This document shows, piece by piece, positions 51,373 to 60,348 of a stretch of DNA of 64,000 nucleotides. Origin of the DNA: Streptomyces rimosus (lineage in GTDB: Bacteria; Actinomycetota; Actinomycetes; Streptomycetales; Streptomycetaceae); NCBI RefSeq assembly GCF_008704655.1, contig NZ_CP023688.1, forward strand, positions 1,798,001 through 1,862,000, written 5' to 3'. A program made the translations under genes and the position numbers. Each line of letters begins with the position of its first letter. Positions within the stretch are counted from its first letter, which is position 1. The notes beneath the pieces are model-generated. The model was not told the origin of the DNA. It made no database searches and saw only the letters and a list, made by a program, of their open reading frames with translations.

Positions 51373-52089
51373 GTGCTCACCATCGGCCGGCTCGCGGCCC
51401 ACGTCGGGGTCACGGTACGAGCCGTACGCCATTACCACCAACGCGGTCTGCTGGCCGAGCCCGAACGCGACCGCTCCGGCTACCGGCGCTACGGCGCCCA
51501 GGCCGTGGTGGACCTGATCCGCATCAAGACCCTGGCCGATGCCGGCGTGCCCCTGGCCCGCATCGACGAACTCCTCGCCGCCCGGCCCGAGGAGTTCGCC
51601 CGGGCCGTCACCGAGGTCGAGCAGGATCTGTCGCGCAGGATTCGTGAACTCACCCGCCGGCGCCGCAGCATCGCGCGCCTGGCCGCGGGAGACCGCCTCT
51701 TCCTGCCCTCCGAGGTCATCGGCATCCTCGACCGGCAGCGCGCCTTCGGTGTCAGTGAGCGCATGGTACGTATCGAACGCGACTCCTGGATCATGCTGGT
51801 GGCCCTGGCGCCGGAATCGGTCCCGGAGTGGGTCGCCGCAAAGGAGAAGGCACTTGCCGACCCGGATTTCCGGCGTCTTTACCTGACCTGCGACGAGGCG
51901 ATGGACTGGGAAGCCGACGACCCGCGGCTGCCCGGCCTCGCCGCCGCCATGGCGGCCTGGAAGGCGCGGCAACCACCGCACGAACTGCCCGGCCCCGGGA
52001 CGCTCGCCCTCATGGACGCCAATGCCACCGCCGCCTCACCAGCATGGCGACGACTGGAAGAGCTCCTTTCCCGCGATCGCCGAGTTTGA
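51373..52089 (+). CDS. MerR-family activator
   Basis: Regulator of 238 aa. The MerR winged helix is at the N-terminus (TIGRLAAHVGVTVRAVRHYH then QRGLLAEPERDRSGYRRYG), followed by a dimerisation helix and a 120-residue C-terminal effector-binding domain without the metal-binding Cys pattern, as in multidrug-sensing MerR proteins. AAAGGAG precedes GTG 51373. It is cotranscribed with the alpha/beta hydrolase whose promoter has the MerR 20-bp spacer. The ligand is probably an organic compound. Confidence 0.88.
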   Translation: MLTIGRLAAHVGVTVRAVRHYHQRGLLAEPERDRSGYRRYGAQAVVDLIRIKTLADAGVPLARIDELLAARPEEFARAVTEVEQDLSRRIRELTRRRRSIARLAAGDRLFLPSEVIGILDRQRAFGVSERMVRIERDSWIMLVALAPESVPEWVAAKEKALADPDFRRLYLTCDEAMDWEADDPRLPGLAAAMAAWKARQPPHELPGPGTLALMDANATAASPAWRRLEELLSRDRRV

Positions 52090-52102
52090 TCGGGACCTGA
52101 CC

Positions 52103-52834
52103 TCACTGAGGAACCTTCCCCACCACCGGCACGCCACCGAACTCCACCCCCGCCACCCGCTCCCGCGAACGGCGGTCCAGCAGCACCACGGATGCCGCCT
52201 CGCTCACCGGGGCGGGCTGTTCCGCGAGCCTGGCGGTCGGTGGGACTGCGGTCCGCGGTGTTGCGTCCGGTGTGGGCATTGCCCGCAGCAACCGGTCCAA
52301 GCCTCTGCGATGTCGGGCGAAGGCGCGTCGTGGTGCCCACCGGCCCCGGGCTTCCTGGCCGGACAGCGCCTCGGCGACCCCTACGTCCAGCATCACCAGA
52401 TGCAGTTCGCGGCCTTGGCGTACGGCGCTCCGGGCGAGCCATCGGCGCATCCACGGCCGGCCGCCGCAGTCGTGGACGAACAGGGGGCCGCCGCTGCGTA
52501 CCTCCCTGCGCAGCCACCGGAAGTACGTCCACCGCGCCCAGGGCCGGTACACCGCGTACGGCAGCCAGTCCGGCATCACCGCTTCGCAGGCGACATGGAC
52601 CACTCGCGGATCGATGACGGGCGCAGCCTGGGACAGACGCCGCAAGAGGGTGCTTTTACCGCTGCCAGGCAAGCCGGAGACCACCACCAACGCCTGCGCG
52701 GGATACGTCAGCACCGCCGGAACGTCCTCCACGCCCCGCAGATCCACCACGCCACGCGGCCGGAAGACCGGCCCCCGGTCCGCTATGGCGGACTCGCCCG
52801 CCTCCGTCACATCCGTCGATACCGAACTGCCCAC
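52103..52834 (-). CDS. P-loop kinase-like ATPase
   Basis: Cytoplasmic protein of 243 aa. Walker A is VVVSGLPGSGKSTLLRRLSQ; LFVHDCGG fits a Walker B-like strand, and AFARHRRGLDRLL an Arg-rich lid. This is the pattern of small AAA/zeta-toxin or polynucleotide-kinase-like proteins; no antitoxin is adjacent. The substrate is unknown. The start is uncertain: I chose GTG 52834, 7 nt after AAGG, but the frame is open to ATG 52957. It ends 13 bp from the convergent merR. Confidence 0.72.
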   Translation of the reverse strand: MGSSVSTDVTEAGESAIADRGPVFRPRGVVDLRGVEDVPAVLTYPAQALVVVSGLPGSGKSTLLRRLSQAAPVIDPRVVHVACEAVMPDWLPYAVYRPWARWTYFRWLRREVRSGGPLFVHDCGGRPWMRRWLARSAVRQGRELHLVMLDVGVAEALSGQEARGRWAPRRAFARHRRGLDRLLRAMPTPDATPRTAVPPTARLAEQPAPVSEAASVVLLDRRSRERVAGVEFGGVPVVGKVPQ

Positions 52835-53092
52835 TACCTGACCTTCGTCGTACCTGACTGCCCCTCGCGGCAGCCACGGGCGACGGATCTTCCGGAAGAC
52901 CTGTCCGTGAGCCTTACTGGGCGAAGAGACGCAGCTTTGCCTTCGCTCCCCGTTCACCTGCGCGGATGCGCCTGCTTCGGGCAGCGGACAACGACTCTAA
53001 CGCCAGGAGGTCCCAGGCGTGGGCGGCCCGCTGGACGACGAGATGCCTTTGCTCTCGGTCAGGTGCCCCCGCCCCCTGACCACGGCCCGCCG

Positions 53093-53482
53093 TCACACGG
53101 CGCCGCGCCGCGCGTACACCTCTATCTCGATCTTCATCCGGGGGTCGGCGAGTCCGCAGACGAGCATCGTGGCGGCCGGCCGGACGTCGCCGAAGCAGCG
53201 GCGCAGGGCCGGCCAGCAGGGCTCGAAGTCCGCGCGGTCCGGCAGCAGGTAGCGCACCCGCACCACGTCGGCGAAGGTGCACTTCGCCTCGGCCAGCGCG
53301 GCCTCGATGTTGCGCAGGCACTGCTCGGCCTGCTCCACCACGTCGTCGGAGATCGTCATGGCGGTGTAGTCGAACCCGGTCGTCCCGGACACATGCACCC
53401 AGTCGCCGTCCACCACGGCGCGGGCATAGCCGATCTGCTCCTCGAAGGTCGAGCCGCTGAGGATCGCACGTCGCTCTGTCAT
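53093..53482 (-). CDS. RidA-family enamine/imine deaminase
   Basis: Cytoplasmic protein of 129 aa of the RidA/YjgF/UK114 family, which forms trimers and hydrolyses reactive enamines and imines. The substrate-binding Arg101 is in GDVRPAATMLV and the C-terminal IEIEVYARRG is conserved. VHVSGTTGFDY is the N-terminal family motif. ATG 53482 has TAGCGT 7 nt upstream and no ribosome binding site. It is divergent from a LysR gene, with a dyad between them, so LysR control is likely. The exact substrate is unknown. Confidence 0.9.
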   Translation of the reverse strand: MTERRAILSGSTFEEQIGYARAVVDGDWVHVSGTTGFDYTAMTISDDVVEQAEQCLRNIEAALAEAKCTFADVVRVRYLLPDRADFEPCWPALRRCFGDVRPAATMLVCGLADPRMKIEIEVYARRGAV

Positions 53483-53489
53483 GCGGCGA

Positions 53490-53495
53490 ACGCTA
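53490..53495 (-). promoter_or_regulatory. -10 box TAGCGT of ridA-like gene, leaderless start
   Basis: TAGCGT lies 7 nt before ATG 53482 on the minus strand with no ribosome binding site. Confidence 0.55.
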
Positions 53496-53538
53496 AGCGA
53501 CCAGCAGCGATACGTCTAATACAGCCCTGGCTATGATC

Positions 53539-53558
53539 AGATATCCGATCTGGTATCT
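53539..53558. promoter_or_regulatory. LysR-type operator between ridA-like and lysR genes
   Basis: AGATATCCGATCTGGTATCT has inverted ends AGATA/TATCT and a T-N11-A core, in an AT-rich intergenic patch ending 8 bp before the lysR start. Likely autoregulatory and shared with the divergent ridA-like gene. Confidence 0.55.
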
Positions 53559-53566
53559 CTGAGGGT

Positions 53567-54472
53567 ATGGAACGGCCCGAACTTCCCCTCCCGCAGCTGC
53601 ACGCCTTCGTCGTGCTCGCCGAGGAGCTCCACTTCGGTCACGCGGCCGCCCGCCTGGGCATCGCCCAGCCGCCGCTGAGCCAGCAGATCCGCCGCCTGGA
53701 GGACAAGGTCGGTCACGCGCTGTTCAGCCGCCGGCCGGGACAGGTCGCCCTCACCCCGGCCGGGCGCGAACTGCTGCCCGCCGCGCGGCGGGCCCTCGCC
53801 GACCTCGCGTCCGGCCTGGCCGCGGCCCGCGCCATCGGCAGCGGCCGGGCCGGACGCCTGCGGATCGGCTTCGCCGCCTCCCTGGCCCTGACCGTCCTGC
53901 CCGGTCTGCTGCACACCTTCCGGCAGCGGTTCCCCGACGTGCACCTCGACATCCAGGAGATGACCACGGCGCCGCAGATCACCGCCCTGCGCGACAAGAC
54001 CATCGACATCGGCCTGGTACGCGAGCCCTCCCCCGAAGCGGACCTCGGTTTCAAGACGGTGCTCCGCGAGCCCTTCGTGGCCGTGCTGCCCGCCGCTCAC
54101 CCACTGGCCGCCCAGCGCACCGTGAAACTCGCGGACTTGGCGGACCTGCCGTTCGTACTGCTGCCCCGGGCGGTCGGCCCGCAGCTGTACGACCAGATCA
54201 CCGGTCTGTGCGTCGGCGCGGGCTTCACGCCGCGGATCGCCCAGCACGCGGTGGAGTGGCAGACCGTGTGCGCGCTGGTGAAAACCGGACTCGGCGTCTC
54301 ACTGGCCCCGGCAAGCATCCGGCGCATCCGGCTCGAAGGCGTCGCCTTCCGCACCATCGCACCGGATACCGCCCGTACGCGCGTCGCTGTCGCCTGGCGC
54401 AGGAACGACGAGAACCCGCTGATAGGGCACCTGTTGGCGACCGTCAGCCAGGAGGCGCCGGGCGGGGACTGA
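53567..54472 (+). CDS. LysR-family transcriptional regulator
   Basis: Regulator of 301 aa. Winged helix at 8-66 (QLHAFVVLAEELHFGHAAAR, LGIAQPPLSQQIRRLEDKVG), linker helix, then an effector domain of about 200 residues (GRLRIGFAASLALTVLPGLL, IDIGLVREPSPEAD) of the BenM/CatR-like group, many of which respond to aromatic or small carboxylic acids. It is divergent from the ridA-like gene with a T-N11-A dyad between. ATG 53567 has GAGGG just upstream. Confidence 0.9.
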   Translation: MERPELPLPQLHAFVVLAEELHFGHAAARLGIAQPPLSQQIRRLEDKVGHALFSRRPGQVALTPAGRELLPAARRALADLASGLAAARAIGSGRAGRLRIGFAASLALTVLPGLLHTFRQRFPDVHLDIQEMTTAPQITALRDKTIDIGLVREPSPEADLGFKTVLREPFVAVLPAAHPLAAQRTVKLADLADLPFVLLPRAVGPQLYDQITGLCVGAGFTPRIAQHAVEWQTVCALVKTGLGVSLAPASIRRIRLEGVAFRTIAPDTARTRVAVAWRRNDENPLIGHLLATVSQEAPGGD

Positions 54473-54684
54473 GTGCGGCACCCGCCATCGGCGCGGCGGC
54501 CCGCCTGCGCGGCACACACGACCCCACCGACCTGACGGTCCGCACACTGACCACCCGCGGCCACGCCGCACTCGGCCAGGAGCCCTTCACCCGGGTCTAC
54601 GACACCGGCTGGCGCCTGGACACGGCGGCGGCCTTGAGGCGGAGCGATCCGGTACGGCTGCGACACGGTCGTGGACCGGCATAA
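54473..54684 (+). pseudogene. Remnant of the C-terminus of a large AfsR/LuxR-type ATPase regulator
   Basis: The frame just after the lysR stop reads IGAAARLRGTHDPTD, then RGHAALGQEPFTRVYDTGWR, which resembles the extreme C-terminus of BTAD/LAL-type regulators (a GAA-LRG segment, then R-x-ALG-x-xAF-x-x-Y-x-x-G-x-x-L-D). There is no start codon or upstream domain in that frame outside lysR, and it ends in a disordered tail. I read it as a decayed gene fragment, with moderate doubt. Confidence 0.35.
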
Positions 54685-54733
54685 TGATCAGCCGACGTGC
54701 TCGTGGACGCGCAGTGCCACAAGGGGGAACAAC

Positions 54734-55237
54734 ATGGCGGACATCCATGGCGGGGCACTCGCCGTACTCGTGGGAGTCGTAGGGCTGGTGGTGCGCCGGC
54801 AGCTGGCAACCCGTCCGGTGCGGCGCAACGGCTCGCTGATCGGCCCGGCGGTCCTCGGTGTCCTGGGCGCGGCGGGAATCGCCTTCGGCATCGCCTCGGT
54901 CCTCAAGTACCACCCGCTGCCCCTGCTGCCGGTCGTCCTGCTGGCCGTGAGCCTGCCCGTCGCCGCGGTGTTCGGCGCGGCCAGGTCCCGTACCGTACGG
55001 GTCTGGCGCGAGCCGCAGGGTGCGGTGCTGCGCAAGGGGACCGCGGCCACGGCCGGGCTGTGGCTCGCCTCGGTGGGCGCGCACATCGGGCTCGGGCTGT
55101 GGATCGACCATGCGGCCGGGGCCGGACTGCTGGGGACCGCGTCGGTCTACGCCTACCTGGCGATCGGCCTCTGGACACAGAATCTCCTGATACGGGGGCG
55201 TGCCGCAGCCGCCGCCCGTACCCCCCTCAGCGCTTGA
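54734..55237 (+). CDS. Small multi-pass membrane protein (DUF1453/CcdC-like)
   Basis: Integral membrane protein of 167 aa with four or five hydrophobic helices. VVGLVVRRQLATRPVRRNGS and IGPAVLGVLG resemble the N-terminal region of DUF1453/CcdC-type actinobacterial proteins, but I am not certain of the family. GGGGG stands before ATG 54734. It overlaps the convergent hypothetical gene by 11 bp. Function unknown. Confidence 0.7.
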   Translation: MADIHGGALAVLVGVVGLVVRRQLATRPVRRNGSLIGPAVLGVLGAAGIAFGIASVLKYHPLPLLPVVLLAVSLPVAAVFGAARSRTVRVWREPQGAVLRKGTAATAGLWLASVGAHIGLGLWIDHAAGAGLLGTASVYAYLAIGLWTQNLLIRGRAAAAARTPLSA

Positions 55238-55883
55238 AAGCGACCGTCGAGACGACATAGACGACCGGATGGTCCGGATCGTCGAAATTCACGGCGATGC
55301 GCTGGCTGGGGCCCGGGCCCTCGGCCTTGATGGACGTGCCGGCCCACTGGCCGCCGCCGGCCAGGTCCCAGCCGACCTTGGCCGCTTGCGCGCCGGTGAT
55401 GGTGATCTCGCCGTCCTTGAGGGCTGCGCGGCTGGTGCCGGCCCACTTCAGGTAGTGGTCCAGGCCCCATTCGTTGGTGCGGAACTGGACGTAGAGAGAG
55501 CTGCGGTGCCAGGCGTTGGACTCGTAGTAGTAGACCGGTGTGGAGCCTGCGGGGACCGGGACGTTGTAGATGCGCTGCTGCACCTTGGAGGGGAAGTCGT
55601 TGTAGAGGCCGGTGGCCGCGGCCTCCTCCTCCTTGCTCTGGCCGCTGTCGCGGCTCTGCTCGGCGGAGATGACGATGTAGCCCGCGGGGACGGCGATCAG
55701 CAGGAAGATCACCAGGGCGGTGAGCCAGCGGCGGCGCCGGCTCGGCCGGGGTGCCGCGGACGCGCCGCCCGGGGGCCCGGCCGGCGGCTCCGGCCGCTCG
55801 GGCGCCTCGCGCACGGCCTGCCCCGGCTCCTGTCCCGCCGGATCGTGTTCGTCGGTCATGGGTGGGGTGTCCAGCTCCGTCAT
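55227..55883 (-). CDS. Single-pass membrane protein of unknown function
   Basis: Protein of 218 aa: a Pro/Glu/Ala-rich cytoplasmic N-terminus (1-52), one membrane segment (WLTALVIFLLIAVPAGYIVI), and an extracytoplasmic domain of about 135 residues with SNAWHRSSLYVQFRTNEWGL and QRIAVNFDDPDHPVVYVV. I do not recognise the domain. Its start overlaps the stop of the ROK kinase by 4 bp, so they are cotranscribed; a link to sugar metabolism is only contextual. Confidence 0.75.
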   Translation of the reverse strand: MTELDTPPMTDEHDPAGQEPGQAVREAPERPEPPAGPPGGASAAPRPSRRRRWLTALVIFLLIAVPAGYIVISAEQSRDSGQSKEEEAAATGLYNDFPSKVQQRIYNVPVPAGSTPVYYYESNAWHRSSLYVQFRTNEWGLDHYLKWAGTSRAALKDGEITITGAQAAKVGWDLAGGGQWAGTSIKAEGPGPSQRIAVNFDDPDHPVVYVVSTVAFKR

Positions 55884-57001
55884 CGCCGGCCCGATCGTTC
55901 GTACCGCTCATAGCGTTCCACGCGACGGCGGTTGGCGCGCCGGAAGCGGCGGGCCACCAGGCGCGCCAGGTCGGCGGCGCCGACCATCCCGGCCTCGGGA
56001 CCCAGCTGGGCCTTGGCGATCCGGGCCTCGGGGCGGTAGCCGCGGCCGGTCAGGGTGCGCCGGAAGGCGTCCCGGGCCGGGCCGATGAGCAGGTCGTCGG
56101 CGGCGCTGACGCCGCCGCCGATCACGAAGCAGGAAGGATCCAGCGCGGCGGCCAGATTGGCGATGCCGACGCCCAGCCACTGGCCGATGTCCTGGAGCAG
56201 CTCGACGCACATCGCGTCGCCCTCGCGGGCCAGCTCGGTGATCAGCGGGCCGGTGATGTCGGTGACGCGGCCGCCGACCCGGTCAATGATGTTGTACGCG
56301 ACGGGAGAGTCGGCGGCGGCCAGCTCGCGCGCCTCGCGGACCAGCGCGTTGCCGGAGCTGTACTGCTCCCAGCAGCCGCGGTTGCCGCACGGGCAGCGGT
56401 GCCCGGCCGGCACCACCTGCATATGGCCGAACTCGCCGGCCACTCCGTACTTCCCTCGCTTGACCGCGCCGTTCTCCAGGATCGCGCCGCCGATACCGGT
56501 ACCGAGCGTGATCATCACGAGGTGGTCCTCGCCTCGGCCCGCGCCGAAGCGCCACTCGGCCCAGGCGGCCGTGTTGGCGTCGTTGTCGACCATGACGGGG
56601 ACCGCCAGGCGGCCCGCGAGACGGTCGCGCAGCGGCTCGTTGCGCCAGTTCAGGTGGGGTGCGAACAGGACGGTGCTGCGGTCGGCGTCGACCCAGCCGG
56701 CCGCGCCGATGCCCACCGCGTGCACATCGTGCCGGTCGGAGAGGTCCAGCACCAGTTCGGTGATGACGTCCTCGACGACCTTGGGGCTCTTGGACTTGTC
56801 GGGCGTCTCGGTGCGGACCTTCTCCAGGATCATGCCGTCCGCGTCGACGACGCCGGCCATCACCTTGGTCCCGCCGATGTCGATGCCGACGGTCGGCACG
56901 CGGGGCGCGCTCAGGTGGGAACGCCGCTCGCGGGTGCCCACCGTGCGCAGCACGGTCGCTCTGGCCGATCCTCGGTGCACCCGGTCCCGGTACGTGCTCA
57001 T
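55880..57001 (-). CDS. ROK-family glucokinase
   Basis: Cytoplasmic sugar kinase of 373 aa. TVGIDIGGTKVMAGVVD is the ATP-binding phosphate motif; VDNDANTAAWAEW carries the catalytic Asp; LGTGIGGAILENG is the second ATP motif; CPCGNRGCWEQYSSG is the ROK zinc motif. An N-terminal extension of about 35 residues (rich in Arg, Ser) is present before the ROK fold; there is no DNA-binding domain, so it is a kinase, not a repressor. It likely phosphorylates glucose or a related hexose imported by the adjacent ABC system, whose genes end 272 bp upstream on the same strand. Confidence 0.88.
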   Translation of the reverse strand: MSTYRDRVHRGSARATVLRTVGTRERRSHLSAPRVPTVGIDIGGTKVMAGVVDADGMILEKVRTETPDKSKSPKVVEDVITELVLDLSDRHDVHAVGIGAAGWVDADRSTVLFAPHLNWRNEPLRDRLAGRLAVPVMVDNDANTAAWAEWRFGAGRGEDHLVMITLGTGIGGAILENGAVKRGKYGVAGEFGHMQVVPAGHRCPCGNRGCWEQYSSGNALVREARELAAADSPVAYNIIDRVGGRVTDITGPLITELAREGDAMCVELLQDIGQWLGVGIANLAAALDPSCFVIGGGVSAADDLLIGPARDAFRRTLTGRGYRPEARIAKAQLGPEAGMVGAADLARLVARRFRRANRRRVERYERYERSGRR

Positions 57002-57273
57002 CGACCCACCTCTTCGCCGTTGCGGTGGCGGCGGCTGCGTGCTCGCAAGAGTCGTCTCGTCCCTGCGGGTGTCGGGAGGCCGGGGCCTCGGGCGTGCGTG
57101 GTCCGGTGGTGCTCGTTCGGTCTCGTACGTGTCCGGGCGCCGCCGGGGCGTGCCCGGGGCGCGCGGTGCCGTGCCGGCGGCGGTGACGTGCACGGTCCGC
57201 TGCGATTGTGCCCTACCCGCGCCACGGCGCGCATGGCGGCGCAGGCCCGGCCCGGCCCGCGCCGCCGGGCCGC

Positions 57274-58149
57274 TCAGTGGGTGGGGTGGCCGCCGAGGTG
57301 GCTGGGCTCGGGCGCCCGCGCCAGTTCGTGGCTGAGCTGTTCCAGCTCGCTGCCGCCCGCCATCTGGCGCGTCAGCTCGTCCAGGGCGATCTCCTGCTTG
57401 GTGTGGCGCCCGGCCATCGTGCCGCGCTTCAGGAGGACGAAGCGGTCGCCGACCAGGTAGGCGTGGTGCGGGTTGTGGGTGATCAACACCACGCCCAGTC
57501 CGGCGTCCCGGGCGGCCGCCACGTACTTCAGCACCACGCCGGACTGCTTGACGCCGAGCGCCGCCGTCGGCTCGTCCAGGACCAGGACCTTCGCGCCGAA
57601 GTAGACGGCGCGGGCGATGGCCACGCACTGTCGCTCGCCGCCGGAGAGGGTGCCGATGGGCTGGTCCACGTCGCGCAGGTCGATGCCCATGCGCAGCAGC
57701 TCGGCGCGGGTCGTCTCGCGCATCAGCTGCACGTCGAGCCGTTTGAAGGGGCCGGCGCCCTTGGTGGGCTCGGAGCCGAGGAAGAAGTTGCGCCAGACCG
57801 GCATCAGGGGGACGACCGCCAGGTCCTGGTACACGGTGGCGATGCCGCGGTCCAGCGCCTCGCGCGGGGAGGACAGCCGGGCCTCTTCGCCCTCGATCGC
57901 GAAGCGGCCCCCGTCGTGCTGGTGCAGCCCCGCGATGATCTTGATGAGGGTGGACTTGCCCGCGCCGTTGTCACCGAGTACGCAGGTGATCTCCCCGGCG
58001 TGCACCTCCAGCGAGACGCCTTCCAGGGCCTTGATGTTGCCGTAGAACTTGCTGACGTCCGCCAGCTCCACGAGGGGCGGGGTGCCCTCGGCCGCCGCCG
58101 GGGCCGCCGCGTCCGCCGCCCCGTCCGGGGTGCTCTCCGGGGTGCTCAT
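57274..58149 (-). CDS. CUT2-type sugar ABC ATPase, single domain
   Basis: ATP-hydrolysing subunit of 291 aa. Walker A is [13 protein letters not shown], the signature is [15 protein letters not shown], Walker B is [12 protein letters not shown], and the H-loop is LITHNPHHA. RbsA-type partners of this permease family are normally two fused ATPase domains of about 500 aa; this has one domain, as in the FrcA branch. Pro/Ala-rich N-terminal tail. It overlaps the permease stop by 4 bp and is the last import gene before glucokinase. Confidence 0.92.
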   Translation of the reverse strand: MSTPESTPDGAADAAAPAAAEGTPPLVELADVSKFYGNIKALEGVSLEVHAGEITCVLGDNGAGKSTLIKIIAGLHQHDGGRFAIEGEEARLSSPREALDRGIATVYQDLAVVPLMPVWRNFFLGSEPTKGAGPFKRLDVQLMRETTRAELLRMGIDLRDVDQPIGTLSGGERQCVAIARAVYFGAKVLVLDEPTAALGVKQSGVVLKYVAAARDAGLGVVLITHNPHHAYLVGDRFVLLKRGTMAGRHTKQEIALDELTRQMAGGSELEQLSHELARAPEPSHLGGHPTH

Positions 58150-59216
58150 TTCGTCGCCTCCGCCCGCTTGCGGACCCATGCGTTCAGGAGCGTGGCCAGC
58201 AGCAGCATCGCCCCGAGGAAGAACTTGTACCAGTCCGGGTTCCACTGCGCGTACACGATGCCCTTGCTGGCCATGCCGAAGATGAAGGCGCCGACGGCGG
58301 CGCCGATCGCCGAGCCGTAGCCGCCGGTCATCAGGCAGCCGCCGACCGCGGCCGCGATGATGTAGAGGAACTCGTTGCCGACGCCGTCGCCGGACTGGAT
58401 CGCGTCGTAGGAGAACAGCAGGTGCTGCCCGGAGATCCAGGCCGCCAGCGCCACGCCCATGTACAGACCGATCCTGGTCCTGGTGACCGGGACGCCGACC
58501 GCCCGCGCGGCGTCCGCGCCGCCGCCCACCGCGAAGATCCAGTTGCCGGCGCGGGTGCGCAGCAGGATCCAGGTGGCCAGCGCGACCAGGCCGATCCACC
58601 ACAGGATCGTGACCTGGATGTCCACGCCGCCGACGCTCAGGTGGGACGCGAAGAGCGCCCGGGCCGAGTCGAAGCCCTCCATGTCGGCGATGGACTTCGT
58701 GGAGACGGTGCCGCTGATCAGCTTGGTGAAGCCGAGGTTGAGGCCGGTCAGCATGAAGAACGTACCGAGCGTGATGATGAAGCTGGGCAGTTTCGTACGG
58801 GTCAGCAGAAAGCCGTTGAAGACCCCGATGGCCAGGGTGACCAGCAGGGACACCCCGACGCCGACCCAGACGTTGGCCGTCATCTGGTAGCTGAACATGG
58901 ACGAGACGAGCGCCGAGCTGACGACCATGACACCGGCCGACAGATCGAACTCGCCGCCGATCATCAGCAGCGCCACCGGCACCGCCATGATCCCGATGGT
59001 GGACGACGCGTACAGCACGGTCGAGAGGCTGGACGCGCGCAGGAAGGTGTCGGCGGCGAAGGAGAAGAAGAGGAAGACCGCCGCGGCGCCGACCACGGCG
59101 CCCAGCTCGGGGCGGCTCATCAGGCGGCGCGCCAGCGACCGGTGCACCAGCCGCTCGTCGGGACCCGCGCCGCCGCGCGGTCCGCTGTCCTTCACGGGTG
59201 TGTCCGCGGTGCTCAT
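58146..59216 (-). CDS. CUT2-type sugar ABC permease
   Basis: Inner-membrane permease of 356 aa of the ribose/xylose/fructose (BPD_transp_2) family with about ten membrane segments. [20 protein letters not shown] and [20 protein letters not shown] are conserved; [20 protein letters not shown] is the ATPase coupling loop. It overlaps both the upstream binding-protein gene and the downstream ATPase gene by 4 bp, giving tight coupling of the three. Confidence 0.92.
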   Translation of the reverse strand: MSTADTPVKDSGPRGGAGPDERLVHRSLARRLMSRPELGAVVGAAAVFLFFSFAADTFLRASSLSTVLYASSTIGIMAVPVALLMIGGEFDLSAGVMVVSSALVSSMFSYQMTANVWVGVGVSLLVTLAIGVFNGFLLTRTKLPSFIITLGTFFMLTGLNLGFTKLISGTVSTKSIADMEGFDSARALFASHLSVGGVDIQVTILWWIGLVALATWILLRTRAGNWIFAVGGGADAARAVGVPVTRTRIGLYMGVALAAWISGQHLLFSYDAIQSGDGVGNEFLYIIAAAVGGCLMTGGYGSAIGAAVGAFIFGMASKGIVYAQWNPDWYKFFLGAMLLLATLLNAWVRKRAEATK

Positions 59217-60226
59217 CGGGTCCCCCGCTTCGTGTACTCCCGCAGCGCCGCGGCGTCCTTCTTGGTGATCACCTGCGGGCCGGTGAAGACCGGCTTGCCG
59301 CCGCCGAGCACATCGGCGTTGTACTTGTAGAGCCACAGCAGGTCCACGGCCTGGTAGCCCTGAAGGTACGGCTGCTGGTCGACGGCGAAGCCGAGGGAGC
59401 CGTCCTCCAGGCCGTCGGCGACCTTCGCGTTCAGGTCGAAGGTGTCGATCTCGGCGTCGCTGCCGGCCTGCTCCCTGGCCTTGACGGCGGTCGGCGCGAA
59501 CGGCGCTCCGAGGGTGACGACGGAGTCGATGTCCCGGTCCGACTGGAGCTTGGCCTCGATGGTGGACTGCACGTCGGGCATGTTGGTGCCTTCCACGTAC
59601 AGCTTCTGCAGCTCGCCCTTGAAGGTCTTCTTCGTGCCGTCGCAGCGCTGCTCGTGGCCGACGTTGCCCTGTTCGTGCAAGACGCACAGGGCCTTCTTGC
59701 GGCCCCGTTTGTTCAGCTCCTCGCCGACCGCCTCGCCGGCCATGGTCTCGTCCTGGCCGACGTGGGTCAGGGCACCGTACGCCTTGGAGACCTCGGCACC
59801 GGAGTTCACGGTGATCACCGGGATGCCGGCCTTCTCGGCCCGGGCGACCACGTCCTTCATGGCGTCCGGCTTGGCGAGGGTGACGATCAGCCCGTCCACC
59901 TTCTGGTCGATGTAGGACTGGACGAGCTGGCTCTGCCGCTGGGCCTCCTTGTCGTGCCCGTAGACGAACTTGATGTTGTCCTTGTCGGCGGCCTGCCGGG
60001 CGCCGTTCTGCACGATGTCCCAGAACGTGTCGCCATCGCCCGAGTGGGTGACCATCGCGAAGGTCCACCTGGGGGTGTTGACGGCCGCCTTGCCGCCGGC
60101 GGTCTGGGCGGCGCGCGCTTCCTCGGCGCGCTTGCCGCCGGTGCTGCTGCATCCCGCCAGGGACGCGGTGAGCACCGCTGCCAGCAGCGCGGTCACCGCG
60201 CGTGCCCCTCTCCGAACCCTTGCCAC
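59213..60226 (-). CDS. CUT2-type sugar-binding lipoprotein 1
   Basis: Extracytoplasmic binding lipoprotein of 337 aa. The lipobox ASLAGC gives lipidated Cys26. The periplasmic-binding fold shows [46 protein letters not shown] and [20 protein letters not shown]. It is coupled to the permease by a 4-bp overlap. It is highly similar to the next binding protein, so they arose by tandem duplication. GTG 60226 follows AAGGGC. Ligand unknown. Confidence 0.92.
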   Translation of the reverse strand: MARVRRGARAVTALLAAVLTASLAGCSSTGGKRAEEARAAQTAGGKAAVNTPRWTFAMVTHSGDGDTFWDIVQNGARQAADKDNIKFVYGHDKEAQRQSQLVQSYIDQKVDGLIVTLAKPDAMKDVVARAEKAGIPVITVNSGAEVSKAYGALTHVGQDETMAGEAVGEELNKRGRKKALCVLHEQGNVGHEQRCDGTKKTFKGELQKLYVEGTNMPDVQSTIEAKLQSDRDIDSVVTLGAPFAPTAVKAREQAGSDAEIDTFDLNAKVADGLEDGSLGFAVDQQPYLQGYQAVDLLWLYKYNADVLGGGKPVFTGPQVITKKDAAALREYTKRGTR

Positions 60227-60348
60227 GAGGTCGTGCCCTTCTCGTTGCTGTCGTTTCTGTCTGTGCGCCGGGGGCGCTGTGCCGGGTTTGGGCCGAAAAT
60301 GATCGGTCCCGGCCGCCCAAGTATCCGTTACACCTGTTCCACGTGAGG

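Noticed and set aside
52103-52834. Zeta-type toxin of a toxin-antitoxin pair
   Set aside because: Only a generic P-loop is visible and no small antitoxin gene precedes or follows it.
55880-57001. ROK-family transcriptional repressor
   Set aside because: The N-terminal extension has no helix-turn-helix; the kinase and zinc motifs are intact.
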